From positions 186,001 through 250,000 of the forward strand of contig NZ_FZPC01000002.1 of NCBI RefSeq assembly GCF_900187975.1: 64,000 nucleotides of DNA. The letters run 5' to 3'. How positions within the stretch are numbered: the stretch's first letter is position 1; each line of letters opens with the position of its first letter. The stretch is from Pseudomonas delhiensis (lineage in GTDB: Bacteria > Pseudomonadota > Gammaproteobacteria > Pseudomonadales > Pseudomonadaceae). Under the pieces are notes generated by a model. The model ran no database searches. It had not been told where the DNA came from and saw nothing but the letters and a program-made list of their open reading frames with translations. Positions 53,553 to 62,173 of this stretch are shown in pieces. A program made the translations under genes and the position numbers.

Positions 53553-56500
53553 ATGAGCCTTCGCCTCCACTACCCCCGTCTCCTCCTTGGCCTGGCCGCG
53601 CCCTGGATAATCACACCGGCGAGCGCCGATAAGCTGCACATCAGTCAGCAGCCGCTGTTCCTCAGCCAGACGGTGGCGCCGAACCTGATCCTGACGATGG
53701 ACAGTTCCGGCAGCATGTGGGATGCCTATGTCCCCGATGACATCGAGAGGGACGCCTATAGCCGCCGGGCCAAGTCGGCCAGCTACAACGCGATGTACTA
53801 CAACCCCCGGCTGACCTACCGGGTGCCGAAGCAGGTCGGGTTCAGCAACGGCCAACTGACAGTGGGTGAATACCCTGTCAGCCAGGGCGGCGGCTTCGAT
53901 TTCACCCAGGTCAGGCGCAACGGTTTCGATGAACGACGCCAGACGGTCGACCTGGCCAGCGAGTACCGGGTGACCTGGAGTTATTCCCCGGATTCGTCGA
54001 GCGATTCCAGGACGGCGCTGCATCCCGAAAGGGATTTCAAACGCAGCGTCTCGCTGTCCTACGACGGGCAGACCTGGAGTGATGACCTTGCTCCCGGTCT
54101 GACGCTGAAGATCAAGCGTACGGGGCGGGACTCATGCGAGGCCCATCTCGATGGCAGGAAGGTCACCTGTTCCGAACACAAGTCGAAATACACGGTAGAC
54201 CTGACCAACAAGGGCGTACCGGCCTACTACTACAGGTTCGACCAGACGCAGTCTGGCTGCTCGGCGTCCGCGACTGATAACGACAACTGCTACAAGCTGG
54301 TCAAGGTCAGCGCGAACTCCGGCCCGAACGGCGAGGACGAGCGACAGAACTTCGCTATCTGGTATGCCTTCTACCGTAACCGCGCCCTGGCGACCCAGAG
54401 CGCCGCCAACCTGGCCTTCAACACCCTGCCCGAGTCCATCCGGCTGACCTGGCAGGATTTGGGCCGTTGCAGCCAGCTCAATGGGCAGTGGGGGTGCAAC
54501 GGCATCAGCTACAGCGGCGGCAATCTGCTGCGTCCATTCGCCAAGAAGCACCGCGCGGACTTCTTCCACTGGCTGTCGAGCGTCAATTTCAGCGGCGGTA
54601 CGCCCCTGCGCCAGGCGCTGGACCGGGCCGGCAAATTCATCGCCGACGAGGACGGCCCAGCCTACGACTTCGAGCCCGGCGGCAAGCAGGAGCCTAAATT
54701 CACCTGTCGCCCCAGCTACCACCTGATGATGACCGATGGGCTGTGGAACGGCAGGGGAGGCTCGGTGGGCGGCAACGTCGATGGTAATGGCAGGACGTTG
54801 CCGGATGGCACTCGCTACGCGGCCCGTTCGCCCTTCAAGGATGGAGCGAAGGACACCCTGGCCGACCTGGCCTTCCACTACTGGGCCACCGATGCGCGCA
54901 CGGACCTTGCCAACGAGCTGAAGCCCTACGTCGCCTTCTCCCAAACGGACGCCACCAGGCAATACTGGGACCCGCGCAACAACCCGGCGACCTGGCAGCA
55001 CCTGGTGACCTTCACCATGAGCCTGGGCCTGGGGCAGTCGCTGGTCAGCCCGAAATGGGCGGGCGGCACCTTCGAGGGGGCCGGCTACCAGGGCCTGGCC
55101 AACGGCAGCATCGCCTGGCCGCCGGCGAAGTCCAACGACAAAAACAACGTCTACGACCTCTGGCACGCTGCGATCAACTCCCGCGGCGAGTTCTTCAGCG
55201 CCGAGGACCCGCAACAGATGGTCGACGCCTTCGCCAGCATCCTCTCGCGCATCGCCAATCGCACCGCCTCGGCGGCGCGGCCGGCGGTGGCGGCCGGCGA
55301 GGTGAAGGACCAGGCGCATGTCTACGTCGCCTCCTTCTCCAGCGAGGACTGGAGCGGCGATCTGGTCAAGTACCTGCAGCCGGCGAACGCCGGCCGGCAG
55401 CAGCTGTGGAGCGCCAAGGCGCTGCTCGACGCGCGCAAGAGCCCGCGGCGGATACTCATGGGCAAGGGCAAGACCCTGGTGGACTTCGCCTGGAGCAACC
55501 TCGACAGCGGGCAGCGGCGCGCCTTCAACCAGACGCTCTCCGGCGACCAGGACTCCCGCGGCGAAGCGCGCGTGCAGTACCTGGCCGGCAAGCGCGACCT
55601 CGAAGGGAGCGAGTTCCGCAGGCGCGGCGGGCTGCTCGGCGACATCGTCAATTCGGCGCCGCTGCTGGTGACGGCGCCGTCCCGCCCGGCGCTGCCGCGC
55701 GACCGCCTGGAGAGCCCCGGCAATGGAGGCCTGAGCAGCAAGGACAACGCCTACAGCGAATTCAAGGCGGCGCAGGCCTTGCGGCGCAGCATGATCTACG
55801 TCGGCGCCAACGACGGCATGCTGCACGCCTTCGACGCTGAGACCGGCGAAGAGGTCTTCGCCTTCGTGCCCCGTCCCGCCCTGGCCGGCATGTACCGGTT
55901 GACCGACCCGCGCTACACCAGTGCGGAGCATCGCTACCTGGTGGACGGTCCCCTGGTCGCCGAAGACGTGTTCTTCGGCGGTGCCTGGCGCAGCGTGCTG
56001 GTCGGCGGCCTCGGCGCCGGCGGCCGCGCGCTCTTCGCTCTGGATGTCACCGACCCGCAGCAGCCGAAGTTGCTCTGGGAGATCGAAGGCGGCGCCGGCC
56101 CGTTCGCGCGCCTCGGCCATACCCTGGCGCGCCCGGTCATCACCCGCCTGCACAGCGGCCAGTGGGCGGTGCTGGCGGCCAACGGCTACGACGGCCTGCA
56201 GGACATGGCAGTGCTCTACCTGATCGACATCGCCACCGGCGCGTTGCTGCACGAACTCAACGTGAGCCAGGGCGGCGATGCCGCCAACGGCCTGTCCAGC
56301 CCCCGCGCTGCGGACATGGACGGCGACGGCATCGTCGACCACGCCTACGCCGGTGACCTGCTCGGCAACCTCTGGCGCTTCGACCTCTACAAGGCTACCA
56401 GCCAGGACGGATATGGCGGCCCCGACTCCGCCAGCGCCGCGGACTACCGGGTCGGGCTGGCTGGCCGGCCGCTGTTCCGCGCCCGCGACGCCTCCAGCAA

Positions 56501-57212
56501 TGTCCAGCCCATCACCGCGGCACCCTGGCTGGTCCGCCATCCCTCGGGACAGGGCGTGCTGGCGCTGCTGGGAACCGGCAAGTACTTCGAGGTCCACGAC
56601 GCCGAGGCCGACACCAGCCGAGCGATGAGCCTCTACGGCATCTGGGACAGGCTGGTCGCGGGAGAGCAGGGTGGCAACGACTCGACGGTGATGCGCAACA
56701 GGCTGCAGGCCCAGACGTTCAGCGAGACCACCGACAGCTACCGAAGCCTCAGCAGCAATCCGCTGGCCTGGGCGCCCGCTGCGCAGAAGCCCGGCTCGGG
56801 CGGCAACGGCAAGCATGGCTGGCTGCTGGACCTGCCGAAGACCGGCGAGCAGGTCGTCGCCGACCCGGCCAGCAGCGGCCGGCTGGCATTGTTCGCCACA
56901 CTGACGCCGAACGCCGACCCCTGTCAGGATGGCGTCAGCACCTGGTTGCTGGCGCTCAACCCTCTGACTGGCGGGGCGCCGCTGACGGACGCGCTGGACT
57001 ACAACAACGACGGTGTGGTCGATGCGCAGGACCGTGTCGACGGCAACAAGGTCGCTGGCGTGCTGCTGCCCGGCGGCCTGGGCGGGGCGTCCCTCGGCTT
57101 CGACCTGTCCAGCGGCCTGGGTGTCGCCCATGGCAGCGACGGGGCGGTGCGCTTCTACGACGGCATCCGCCCGGGCCGGCAGAGCTGGCGCCAGATGGAG
57201 GCATCCGAATGA
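53553..57212 (+). CDS. pilY1: type IV pilus tip adhesin PilY1
   Basis: A 1219-residue secreted protein: signal peptide to about residue 25, a von Willebrand A-like domain with the MIDAS motif D50-S-S-G-S (ILTMDSSGSM), a long variable region, and a C-terminal beta-propeller (about 650-1200) typical of PilY1. Calcium-binding loops are visible: DMDGDGIVD near residue 925 and DYNNDGVVDAQD near residue 1150. PilY1 sits at the pilus tip, opposes retraction and signals surface contact. It overlaps pilE by 4 bases. The first third reads less GC-rich and uses more rare codons (AGG, ATA) than the rest. Confidence 0.93.
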   Translation: MSLRLHYPRLLLGLAAPWIITPASADKLHISQQPLFLSQTVAPNLILTMDSSGSMWDAYVPDDIERDAYSRRAKSASYNAMYYNPRLTYRVPKQVGFSNGQLTVGEYPVSQGGGFDFTQVRRNGFDERRQTVDLASEYRVTWSYSPDSSSDSRTALHPERDFKRSVSLSYDGQTWSDDLAPGLTLKIKRTGRDSCEAHLDGRKVTCSEHKSKYTVDLTNKGVPAYYYRFDQTQSGCSASATDNDNCYKLVKVSANSGPNGEDERQNFAIWYAFYRNRALATQSAANLAFNTLPESIRLTWQDLGRCSQLNGQWGCNGISYSGGNLLRPFAKKHRADFFHWLSSVNFSGGTPLRQALDRAGKFIADEDGPAYDFEPGGKQEPKFTCRPSYHLMMTDGLWNGRGGSVGGNVDGNGRTLPDGTRYAARSPFKDGAKDTLADLAFHYWATDARTDLANELKPYVAFSQTDATRQYWDPRNNPATWQHLVTFTMSLGLGQSLVSPKWAGGTFEGAGYQGLANGSIAWPPAKSNDKNNVYDLWHAAINSRGEFFSAEDPQQMVDAFASILSRIANRTASAARPAVAAGEVKDQAHVYVASFSSEDWSGDLVKYLQPANAGRQQLWSAKALLDARKSPRRILMGKGKTLVDFAWSNLDSGQRRAFNQTLSGDQDSRGEARVQYLAGKRDLEGSEFRRRGGLLGDIVNSAPLLVTAPSRPALPRDRLESPGNGGLSSKDNAYSEFKAAQALRRSMIYVGANDGMLHAFDAETGEEVFAFVPRPALAGMYRLTDPRYTSAEHRYLVDGPLVAEDVFFGGAWRSVLVGGLGAGGRALFALDVTDPQQPKLLWEIEGGAGPFARLGHTLARPVITRLHSGQWAVLAANGYDGLQDMAVLYLIDIATGALLHELNVSQGGDAANGLSSPRAADMDGDGIVDHAYAGDLLGNLWRFDLYKATSQDGYGGPDSASAADYRVGLAGRPLFRARDASSNVQPITAAPWLVRHPSGQGVLALLGTGKYFEVHDAEADTSRAMSLYGIWDRLVAGEQGGNDSTVMRNRLQAQTFSETTDSYRSLSSNPLAWAPAAQKPGSGGNGKHGWLLDLPKTGEQVVADPASSGRLALFATLTPNADPCQDGVSTWLLALNPLTGGAPLTDALDYNNDGVVDAQDRVDGNKVAGVLLPGGLGGASLGFDLSSGLGVAHGSDGAVRFYDGIRPGRQSWRQMEASE

Positions 57213-57604
57213 GCGGGCAGAACGGCTTCAGCCTGCTGGAATTGATGATTGCCGTGGTCGTCGTCGGCATCCTGGCTAGCGTCGCCTATCCCAGTTACGT
57301 GGAATACGCGCGGCGCTCCGACCGCGCCGAAGGCCAGGCCCTGCTGATGGAGGCGGCGGCGCGCCAGGAGCGTTTCTTCGCGCAGAACCGCCGCTATGTG
57401 GTGGCCGATGCTGACATCGCCTCCCTTGGCCTGCAGGCGAGTTCGCGCAACGGGCGCTACATCCTGACGCTGGCGGCCGGCGAAGACGGCGATGGTGGCT
57501 ACCTGCTGAGAGTCGAGCCACAGCGCGATGATCCCCGCTGCGGCCCCCTGACGCTCAATGCCCTGGGCCAACGCAGCCCGGCCACCGCCGAGTGCTGGCG
57601 CTAG
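57209..57604 (+). CDS. pilE: type IV pilus minor pilin PilE
   Basis: A 131-residue prepilin with a classical leader ([19 protein letters not shown]) and the pilin sequence [19 protein letters not shown]. There are two C-terminal cysteines (CGP, ECWR), as in PilE. It closes the cluster; no pilY2 or ispH/lspA neighbours are present. Its TAG overlaps the LOG stop (CTAG). Confidence 0.9.
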   Translation: MSGQNGFSLLELMIAVVVVGILASVAYPSYVEYARRSDRAEGQALLMEAAARQERFFAQNRRYVVADADIASLGLQASSRNGRYILTLAAGEDGDGGYLLRVEPQRDDPRCGPLTLNALGQRSPATAECWR

Positions 57605-58188
57605 GTCGGCGTGCGGTCGACCCACTTGGGCGCGGCCAGGGGCTTCCAGGCCTGCAGGGCGTCGACCAGCTCGGCCGGGGTGGCGCCGCGCTGCAGCATC
57701 TGGCGGTGTTCCGCGCGCACGAAGCGTTCCTGCACCAGGTGGTCGAGGAAGGCCAGCAGCGGGTCGTAGAAACCGTTCACCTCCAGCACGCCCAGCGGCT
57801 TGGCGTGGTAGCCCAACTGGCCCCAGGTCCAGACCTCGAACAGCTCCTCCAGGGTGCCGAGCCCGCCGGGCAGGGCGATGAAGGCGTCGCTCAGCTCGGC
57901 CATGCGTGCCTTGCGCGCGTGCATGCCGTCGACCACTTCCAGGCGGCTCAGGCCCTTGTGGCCGATTTCCGCCTCTTTCAGGCTCTGCGGGATGATCCCC
58001 ACCACCTCGCCACCGGCGGCCAGGGCGGCATCGGCCACCATGCCCATCAGGCCCACGGCGCCGCCGCCATAGACCAGGCGCAGGCCGCGCTCGGCGATGT
58101 GCCGGCCGAGGCTCTCGGCCGCTTCGCGGTAAATGGGGCTGGCACCGGGGCTGGCGCCGCAGAATACGCAGATGGAACGCAAGGTCAT
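57601..58188 (-). CDS. LOG family nucleoside 5'-monophosphate phosphoribohydrolase
   Basis: A 195-residue Rossmann-fold protein with the LOG motif [12 protein letters not shown] and N-terminal SICVFCGAS. Family members cleave N6-modified AMP or other nucleoside monophosphates to base and ribose phosphate; bacterial copies are often mislabelled lysine decarboxylase. The ATG at 58188 (MTLRSICVF) is preferred; the longer frame adds 21 residues without similarity. By position it corresponds to PA4923. Confidence 0.9.
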   Translation of the reverse strand: MTLRSICVFCGASPGASPIYREAAESLGRHIAERGLRLVYGGGAVGLMGMVADAALAAGGEVVGIIPQSLKEAEIGHKGLSRLEVVDGMHARKARMAELSDAFIALPGGLGTLEELFEVWTWGQLGYHAKPLGVLEVNGFYDPLLAFLDHLVQERFVRAEHRQMLQRGATPAELVDALQAWKPLAAPKWVDRTPT

Positions 58189-58314
58189 TGCCTGGAACTC
58201 CGTGACCGTCAAAACGGTCGTCAGAGTAACGGTTGCGTGCCCGCGCTCCAAGCCGCCATGTCTGTTCTAGCCGCCGCAGGCGCCCTGGGCATAGCAAGCG
58301 AGGACTTGCTGAAA

Positions 58315-58334
58315 AATTGTATACATGTTTGTAT
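58315..58334. promoter_or_regulatory. AT-rich partial palindrome in the LOG-azurin gap
   Basis: The sequence TTGTATACATGTTTGTATCC stands out in the GC-rich 374-base gap. It contains GTATAC and GTAT half-sites of the kind bound by GntR-family repressors, but no GntR gene is near. Elsewhere in the gap the ANR-type box is the only recognisable element. Confidence 0.3.
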
Positions 58335-58479
58335 CCGATTTGTCGTGCATGGCGACGCTCTCCGTCAGGCATCCGTGACGGTCTATGCTGGACGGGGCGC
58401 GCTAATTTGCCTCGTTGAAAGTTCGTATCAGCCTGATAGAACTGCATGCTGGCAAGATCATGGCGCCGCCCGCACCGAA

Positions 58480-58493
58480 TTGACCTGGATCAG
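58480..58493 (+). promoter_or_regulatory. ANR/FNR-type box upstream of azurin
   Basis: TTGACCTGGATCAG matches the FNR/ANR pattern TTGAT-N4-ATCAA at 8 of 10 positions, 70 bases before the azu ATG. Anaerobic control of azu by ANR is known in P. aeruginosa. Confidence 0.7.
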
Positions 58494-58562
58494 CAGGCGC
58501 CGCCCGACTATCGGGCAGTCTGCCGTTCCGGATTCTCCGCCCAACCTGCCCAGGAGGCTCGT

Positions 58563-59009
58563 ATGTTCCACAAACTCGCTGCTGTCACCCTGCTCGGTCT
58601 GTTCAGCGCCCCGCTGCTGGCTGCCGAATGCTCGGTGGACATTCAAGGCAACGACCAGATGCAGTTCAACACCAACGCCATCAGCGTGGACAAGAGCTGC
58701 AAGACCTTCACCGTGAACCTGTCCCACCCCGGCGCCCTGCCGAAGAACGTCATGGGCCACAACTGGGTGCTGACCACCGCCGCCGACATGCAGGGCGTGG
58801 TCGCCGACGGCATGGCCGCGGGCCTGGACAAGAACTACCTGAAGGACGGCGACGCCCGCGTGATCGCCCACACCAAGATCATCGGTTCCGGCGAGAAGGA
58901 TTCGGTGAGCTTCGACGTCTCCAAGCTCAAGGAAGGCGAGCAGTACATGTTCTTCTGCAGCTTCCCGGGCCACTCGGCGATGATGAAGGGCACCCTCGCG
59001 CTCAAGTGA
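58563..59009 (+). CDS. azu: azurin precursor
   Basis: A 148-residue precursor: a 20-residue signal peptide ([20 protein letters not shown]) and a 128-residue mature blue copper protein beginning [11 protein letters not shown]. Copper ligands are in place: G45-H46 (MGHNW), and C112, H117 and M121 in [12 protein letters not shown]. The Cys3-Cys26 disulfide pair is conserved. It carries electrons in the periplasm, for instance to nitrite reductase. An AGGAGG site lies 6-7 bases before the ATG, and a terminator follows. Confidence 0.98.
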   Translation: MFHKLAAVTLLGLFSAPLLAAECSVDIQGNDQMQFNTNAISVDKSCKTFTVNLSHPGALPKNVMGHNWVLTTAADMQGVVADGMAAGLDKNYLKDGDARVIAHTKIIGSGEKDSVSFDVSKLKEGEQYMFFCSFPGHSAMMKGTLALK

Positions 59010-59026
59010 GTTCGTCGGCCCGCACG

Positions 59027-59054
59027 AAAGCCCGGCTTGCAGCCGGGCTTTTTC
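59027..59054 (+). terminator. rho-independent terminator after azu
   Basis: AGCCCGGCT (59029-59037) and AGCCGGGCT (59041-59049) pair around a 3-base loop and run into TTTTT. Confidence 0.9.
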
Positions 59055-59111
59055 GTTTTACCTTATCCCTGTATGCGGCGCCTCGTGTTGCGGCCGCCGC
59101 CGGGGGGAAGC

Positions 59112-59744
59112 ATGTATCACGGTGAACGTTTCAATGCCTGGACCCACCTGCTCGGCGCCGTGGCGGCGCTGGTGGGCGGCACCTGGCTGGTGGTCGCCAG
59201 CAGCCTGCTCGGCGACGCCCTGAAGATAGTCGGCGTCTCGGTCTACAGCGGCAGCCTGCTGCTGCTCTACAGCGTCTCCACCACCTACCACAGCGTGCGC
59301 GGGCGGGCCAAGGCGGTCCTGCGCAAGCTCGACCACCTGTCGATCTACCTGCTGATCGCCGGCAGCTACACGCCCTTCTGCCTGGTCAGCCTCAAGGGCG
59401 CCTGGGGCTGGACGCTGTTCGGCATCGTCTGGGGCCTGGCCGTGCTGGGCATGCTGCAGGAACTCAAGCCGCGCTCCGAGGCGCGGGTGCTGTCCATTGT
59501 CATCTACGCGGTGATGGGCTGGATAGTGCTGATCGCCCTGGGCCCGCTGTACCGCGCCCTCGGCCCGGACGGCGTGGCCTGGCTGGTGGCCGGCGGGGCC
59601 AGCTACACCATCGGCATCCTGTTCTTCGCCTACGACGAGCGCTTCCGCCACTGGCACGGCATCTGGCACCTGTTCGTGATCGCCGGCAGCCTGCTGCACT
59701 TCATCGCGGTGTGGCTCTACGTGCTGCCGGCGCGGGGGGCCTGA
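59112..59744 (+). CDS. hemolysin III family membrane protein (PAQR superfamily)
   Basis: A 210-residue protein with seven predicted membrane segments and the family motifs at the N-terminus (GERFNAWTHLLGA), after TM2 (YHSVRGRAKAVLRKLDHLSIYLLIAGSYTP) and at the C-terminus (HWHGIWHLFVIAGSLLHF), whose histidines and aspartate form the putative metal site. It resembles YqfA/Hly-III proteins; no haemolytic activity should be assumed. I use the ATG at 59112 (MYHGERFNAWTH) with GGGGGAAG upstream. Confidence 0.9.
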   Translation: MYHGERFNAWTHLLGAVAALVGGTWLVVASSLLGDALKIVGVSVYSGSLLLLYSVSTTYHSVRGRAKAVLRKLDHLSIYLLIAGSYTPFCLVSLKGAWGWTLFGIVWGLAVLGMLQELKPRSEARVLSIVIYAVMGWIVLIALGPLYRALGPDGVAWLVAGGASYTIGILFFAYDERFRHWHGIWHLFVIAGSLLHFIAVWLYVLPARGA

Positions 59745-59787
59745 GCCGGCTATCGCGGATGGAGTCCTACATTCGAGGCGGTCGCGG

Positions 59788-59860
59788 GGCCCGTAGGGCG
59801 CATAACGCCTGCGGCGTTATCCGCCACCGTCATCGGCCACCGGCACCCCGGCCAACGGCG
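59788..59860. repeat. 73-base direct repeat, left copy
   Basis: This stretch (GGCCCGTAGGGCGCATAACG onward) recurs at 60051-60123 with three mismatches, so the two copies flank the MITE-like element. The first half is a hairpin of the same GTAGGGCG family. Confidence 0.85.
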
Positions 59861-59868
59861 GGCTTGGC

Positions 59869-60029
59869 GTAGGGCGAATAACGCCCCGCGTTATCCGCCG
59901 CTTGACCATGGCCCCATGCCGCTCGGTGCCGAGCACGAAGCCGCCCCCCAGGCCGCGCCAAGCCCAACCACGAAGTTGCCGGCAAGGAAGGTGAAACGGC
60001 GGATAACCGCGAACGGTTATTCGCCCTAC
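59869..60029. mobile_element. MITE-like repeat element, copy B (inverted relative to copy A)
   Basis: It starts GTAGGGCGAATAACGCCCCG, ends GGTTATTCGCCCTAC, and matches the reverse complement of 49147-49306 almost base for base (I count about five differences in 161). The homology continues outward on the left for another 12 bases strictly, then more loosely through the hairpin at 59791. The remainder of the 454-base gap up to nadE holds the direct repeat and one REP-like piece (about 60136-60161). Confidence 0.88.
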
Positions 60030-60050
60030 GCGAATCGCGGTGTAGCGGGT

Positions 60051-60123
60051 GGCCCGTAGGGCGCATAACGCCTACGGCGTTATCCGCCACCGTCATTGGC
60101 CACCGGCGCCCCGGCCAACGGCG
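60051..60123. repeat. 73-base direct repeat, right copy
   Basis: See the left copy at 59788-59860; three substitutions separate the two. Confidence 0.85.
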
Positions 60124-60198
60124 AATCGTGGGGCTGTAGGCGCGGACTCCGTCCGCGATTCGTGCGGGGGCTCCCCGGTCATTATCCGCCGCCGTTGC

Positions 60199-61026
60199 TC
60201 ACGGCGCCTTCGGCAACTGGCGCTTGTGGTGGGTCTTCTCGTAGGTGCGCTTGATGATCTCGAAGGCTTCCGGGCTGACCGGCTGGCCGTGCAGGAAGGC
60301 GTCGATCTCCTGGTAGGTCACGCCGTGGGCGTGCTCGTCGGGCTTGCCCGGCGCCAGGTCCTCGAGGTCGGCGGTCGGCACTTTTTCCACCAGGAACTCC
60401 GGGGCGCCCAGGCTGCGGGCGATGGCGCGCACCTGGTGCTTCACCAGGCCGGTCAGCGGGGCGATGTCGCAGGCGCCGTCGCCGAACTTGGTGAAGAAGC
60501 CCATCACCGCCTCGGCGCTGTGGTCGGTGCCCACCACCAGGCCCTGGCGGGCGTTGGCGATGGTGTACTGGGCGACCATGCGCATGCGCGCCTTGGTGTT
60601 GCCCAGGGCGAAGTCCAGGGTGCCGGCGGGCAGGCCGTCGAGGGCGCGGGTCTGCTCGGCCAGGGCCTGGACCGCCGGGCCGATGTTCACCGTGTGGCGC
60701 TCGTCCGGGGCGATGCAGTCCACCGCCGCCTGGGCGTCGGACTCGTCGCCCTGCACGTTGTACGGCAGGCGCACGGCGATGAAGCGGTAGTCCGGGTTGC
60801 CGGTCTGCTCGCGCAGCTCTTCCACCGCGCGCTGGCAGAGCATGCCGGCGGTGAGGGAGTCGACGCCGCCGCTGATGCCCAGCACCAGGGTCCTGGTGCC
60901 CGACTCGCGCAGGCAATCCTGGATGAAGCGGACGCGCCGCTGGATTTCGGCCTGCACCTGGGCATCGGACTGGAAGGGCGGCTGCACGTTGAGGTCTTTG
61001 GCGATGGCGTCTTGGATGGTCTTCAT
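60199..61026 (-). CDS. nadE: NH3-dependent NAD+ synthetase
   Basis: A 275-residue enzyme that amidates nicotinic acid adenine dinucleotide to NAD with ammonia. The PP-loop motif [11 protein letters not shown] and the family's [16 protein letters not shown] segment are present; there is no glutaminase domain. It is downstream of a LysR gene on the same strand, with a 105-base gap. It follows azurin at short distance, as in P. aeruginosa (PA4920). Confidence 0.95.
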   Translation of the reverse strand: MKTIQDAIAKDLNVQPPFQSDAQVQAEIQRRVRFIQDCLRESGTRTLVLGISGGVDSLTAGMLCQRAVEELREQTGNPDYRFIAVRLPYNVQGDESDAQAAVDCIAPDERHTVNIGPAVQALAEQTRALDGLPAGTLDFALGNTKARMRMVAQYTIANARQGLVVGTDHSAEAVMGFFTKFGDGACDIAPLTGLVKHQVRAIARSLGAPEFLVEKVPTADLEDLAPGKPDEHAHGVTYQEIDAFLHGQPVSPEAFEIIKRTYEKTHHKRQLPKAP

Positions 61027-61131
61027 GGGGCTCCTCGATCCGGCTGTGGACAGGACGCGCCTGTCGGATGCGGAAAAAATACCAGCCCGCGGCGCGCCGG
61101 GCGATGCCCGGATGGTCGCGGGACGCTGGGA

Positions 61132-62028
61132 TCAGGTTCTGGCCAGGTGCTCGCCGATCCACTCGACGAAGGCGCGCACCTTGGGCACCGCCGCGGCGTG
61201 CTCGGGGTAGGCCAGGTAGTAGGCACTGCGGCTGTGCAGGGCGTGGGGCCAGGCGACCACCAGCTTGCCTTCATGCAATTCCTCTTCCACCAGGAAGCGC
61301 GGCAGCAGGGCCACGCCGCAGCCGGCCTGGGCGGCGCGGATGCACATGTAGAAGGTGTCGAAGCGCGGCCCGTGGAAGCTGTGCTCGCTGCGCCGGTCGA
61401 GGCTGGCGAACCACTCGTGCCAGGCCTCCGGGCGGGTGGCGTTCTGCAGCAGCACCAGCTCGTCCAGCTGCAGCGGGTCGTCCAGTGGCTGCGCCGGGAG
61501 GATCGCCGGCGAGCACACCGGCAGCATCTCCTCGCCGAACAGGTGCAGGCATTCGGCGCCGGGCAGGGTGCCGGGGCCGAAGAAGAAGGCCACGTCGCAG
61601 CGCGAGTGCAGCAGGTCGTCCGGCTCCAGCTCCTGGCGCAGGTCCAGGTGGATGTTCGGATGGCGGTGGCGCCAGCCGTTGAGCAGCGGGATCAGCCAGC
61701 GCGCACCGAAAGTGGGCGGGGTGGACACGCGCAGCACCTCGGTCTCGCCGCCGTAGGACAGCAGGTAGCGGGTGGACAGCTCCACCTGGCTGAGGATCTT
61801 GCGCACCTCCTGCAGGTACAGCTCGCCCGCCGGCGTCAGCTGCAGGCGCCGGCGCACGCGGCGGAACAGCAGGTGCTGGAGCATCTCCTCGAGCTGCGCC
61901 ACCTGCTTGCTCACCGCGCTCTGGGTCAGCGCCAGCTCCTCCGAGGCGCGGGTGAAGCTCAGGTGCCGGGCCACGGCTTCGAAGCACTGCAGGGCGGTCA
62001 TGGAGGGCAGGTGGCGTTTGTTCAGCAT
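61132..62028 (-). CDS. LysR family transcriptional regulator
   Basis: A 298-residue regulator with an N-terminal winged helix-turn-helix (MTALQCFEAVARHLSFTRAS, then EELALTQSAVSKQVAQLEE) and a C-terminal LysR substrate-binding domain. It is divergent from amaB with 145 bases between starts, the usual arrangement of a LysR regulator with its target, so control of the lysine/pipecolate genes is likely. I chose the ATG at 62028 (MLNKRHLPSMTALQCF); the open frame extends 37 residues upstream without similarity. Confidence 0.9.
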   Translation of the reverse strand: MLNKRHLPSMTALQCFEAVARHLSFTRASEELALTQSAVSKQVAQLEEMLQHLLFRRVRRRLQLTPAGELYLQEVRKILSQVELSTRYLLSYGGETEVLRVSTPPTFGARWLIPLLNGWRHRHPNIHLDLRQELEPDDLLHSRCDVAFFFGPGTLPGAECLHLFGEEMLPVCSPAILPAQPLDDPLQLDELVLLQNATRPEAWHEWFASLDRRSEHSFHGPRFDTFYMCIRAAQAGCGVALLPRFLVEEELHEGKLVVAWPHALHSRSAYYLAYPEHAAAVPKVRAFVEWIGEHLART

Positions 62029-62173
62029 CGCTCGGTGTCCGGCCGGGGCGCCTGGCGCCCCTGGCATGAATTTACGGAATGATGTGCATAGGAAACGTCG
62101 TTTGTTGGCCGCCCGCAAGCCGGTTATTACTGCTTGCATTCCAATGGCTTAACCGACCGGCTCAGGAGACGCG

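Noticed and set aside
54132-57131. 999-codon open frame antisense to pilY1
   Set aside because: No domains or start context; pilY1 on the plus strand has MIDAS and calcium loops.
49147-60123. CRISPR array
   Set aside because: Repeats at 49.1 and 59.8-60.1 kb are few, hairpin-bearing and not regularly spaced by unique spacers; no cas genes are present.
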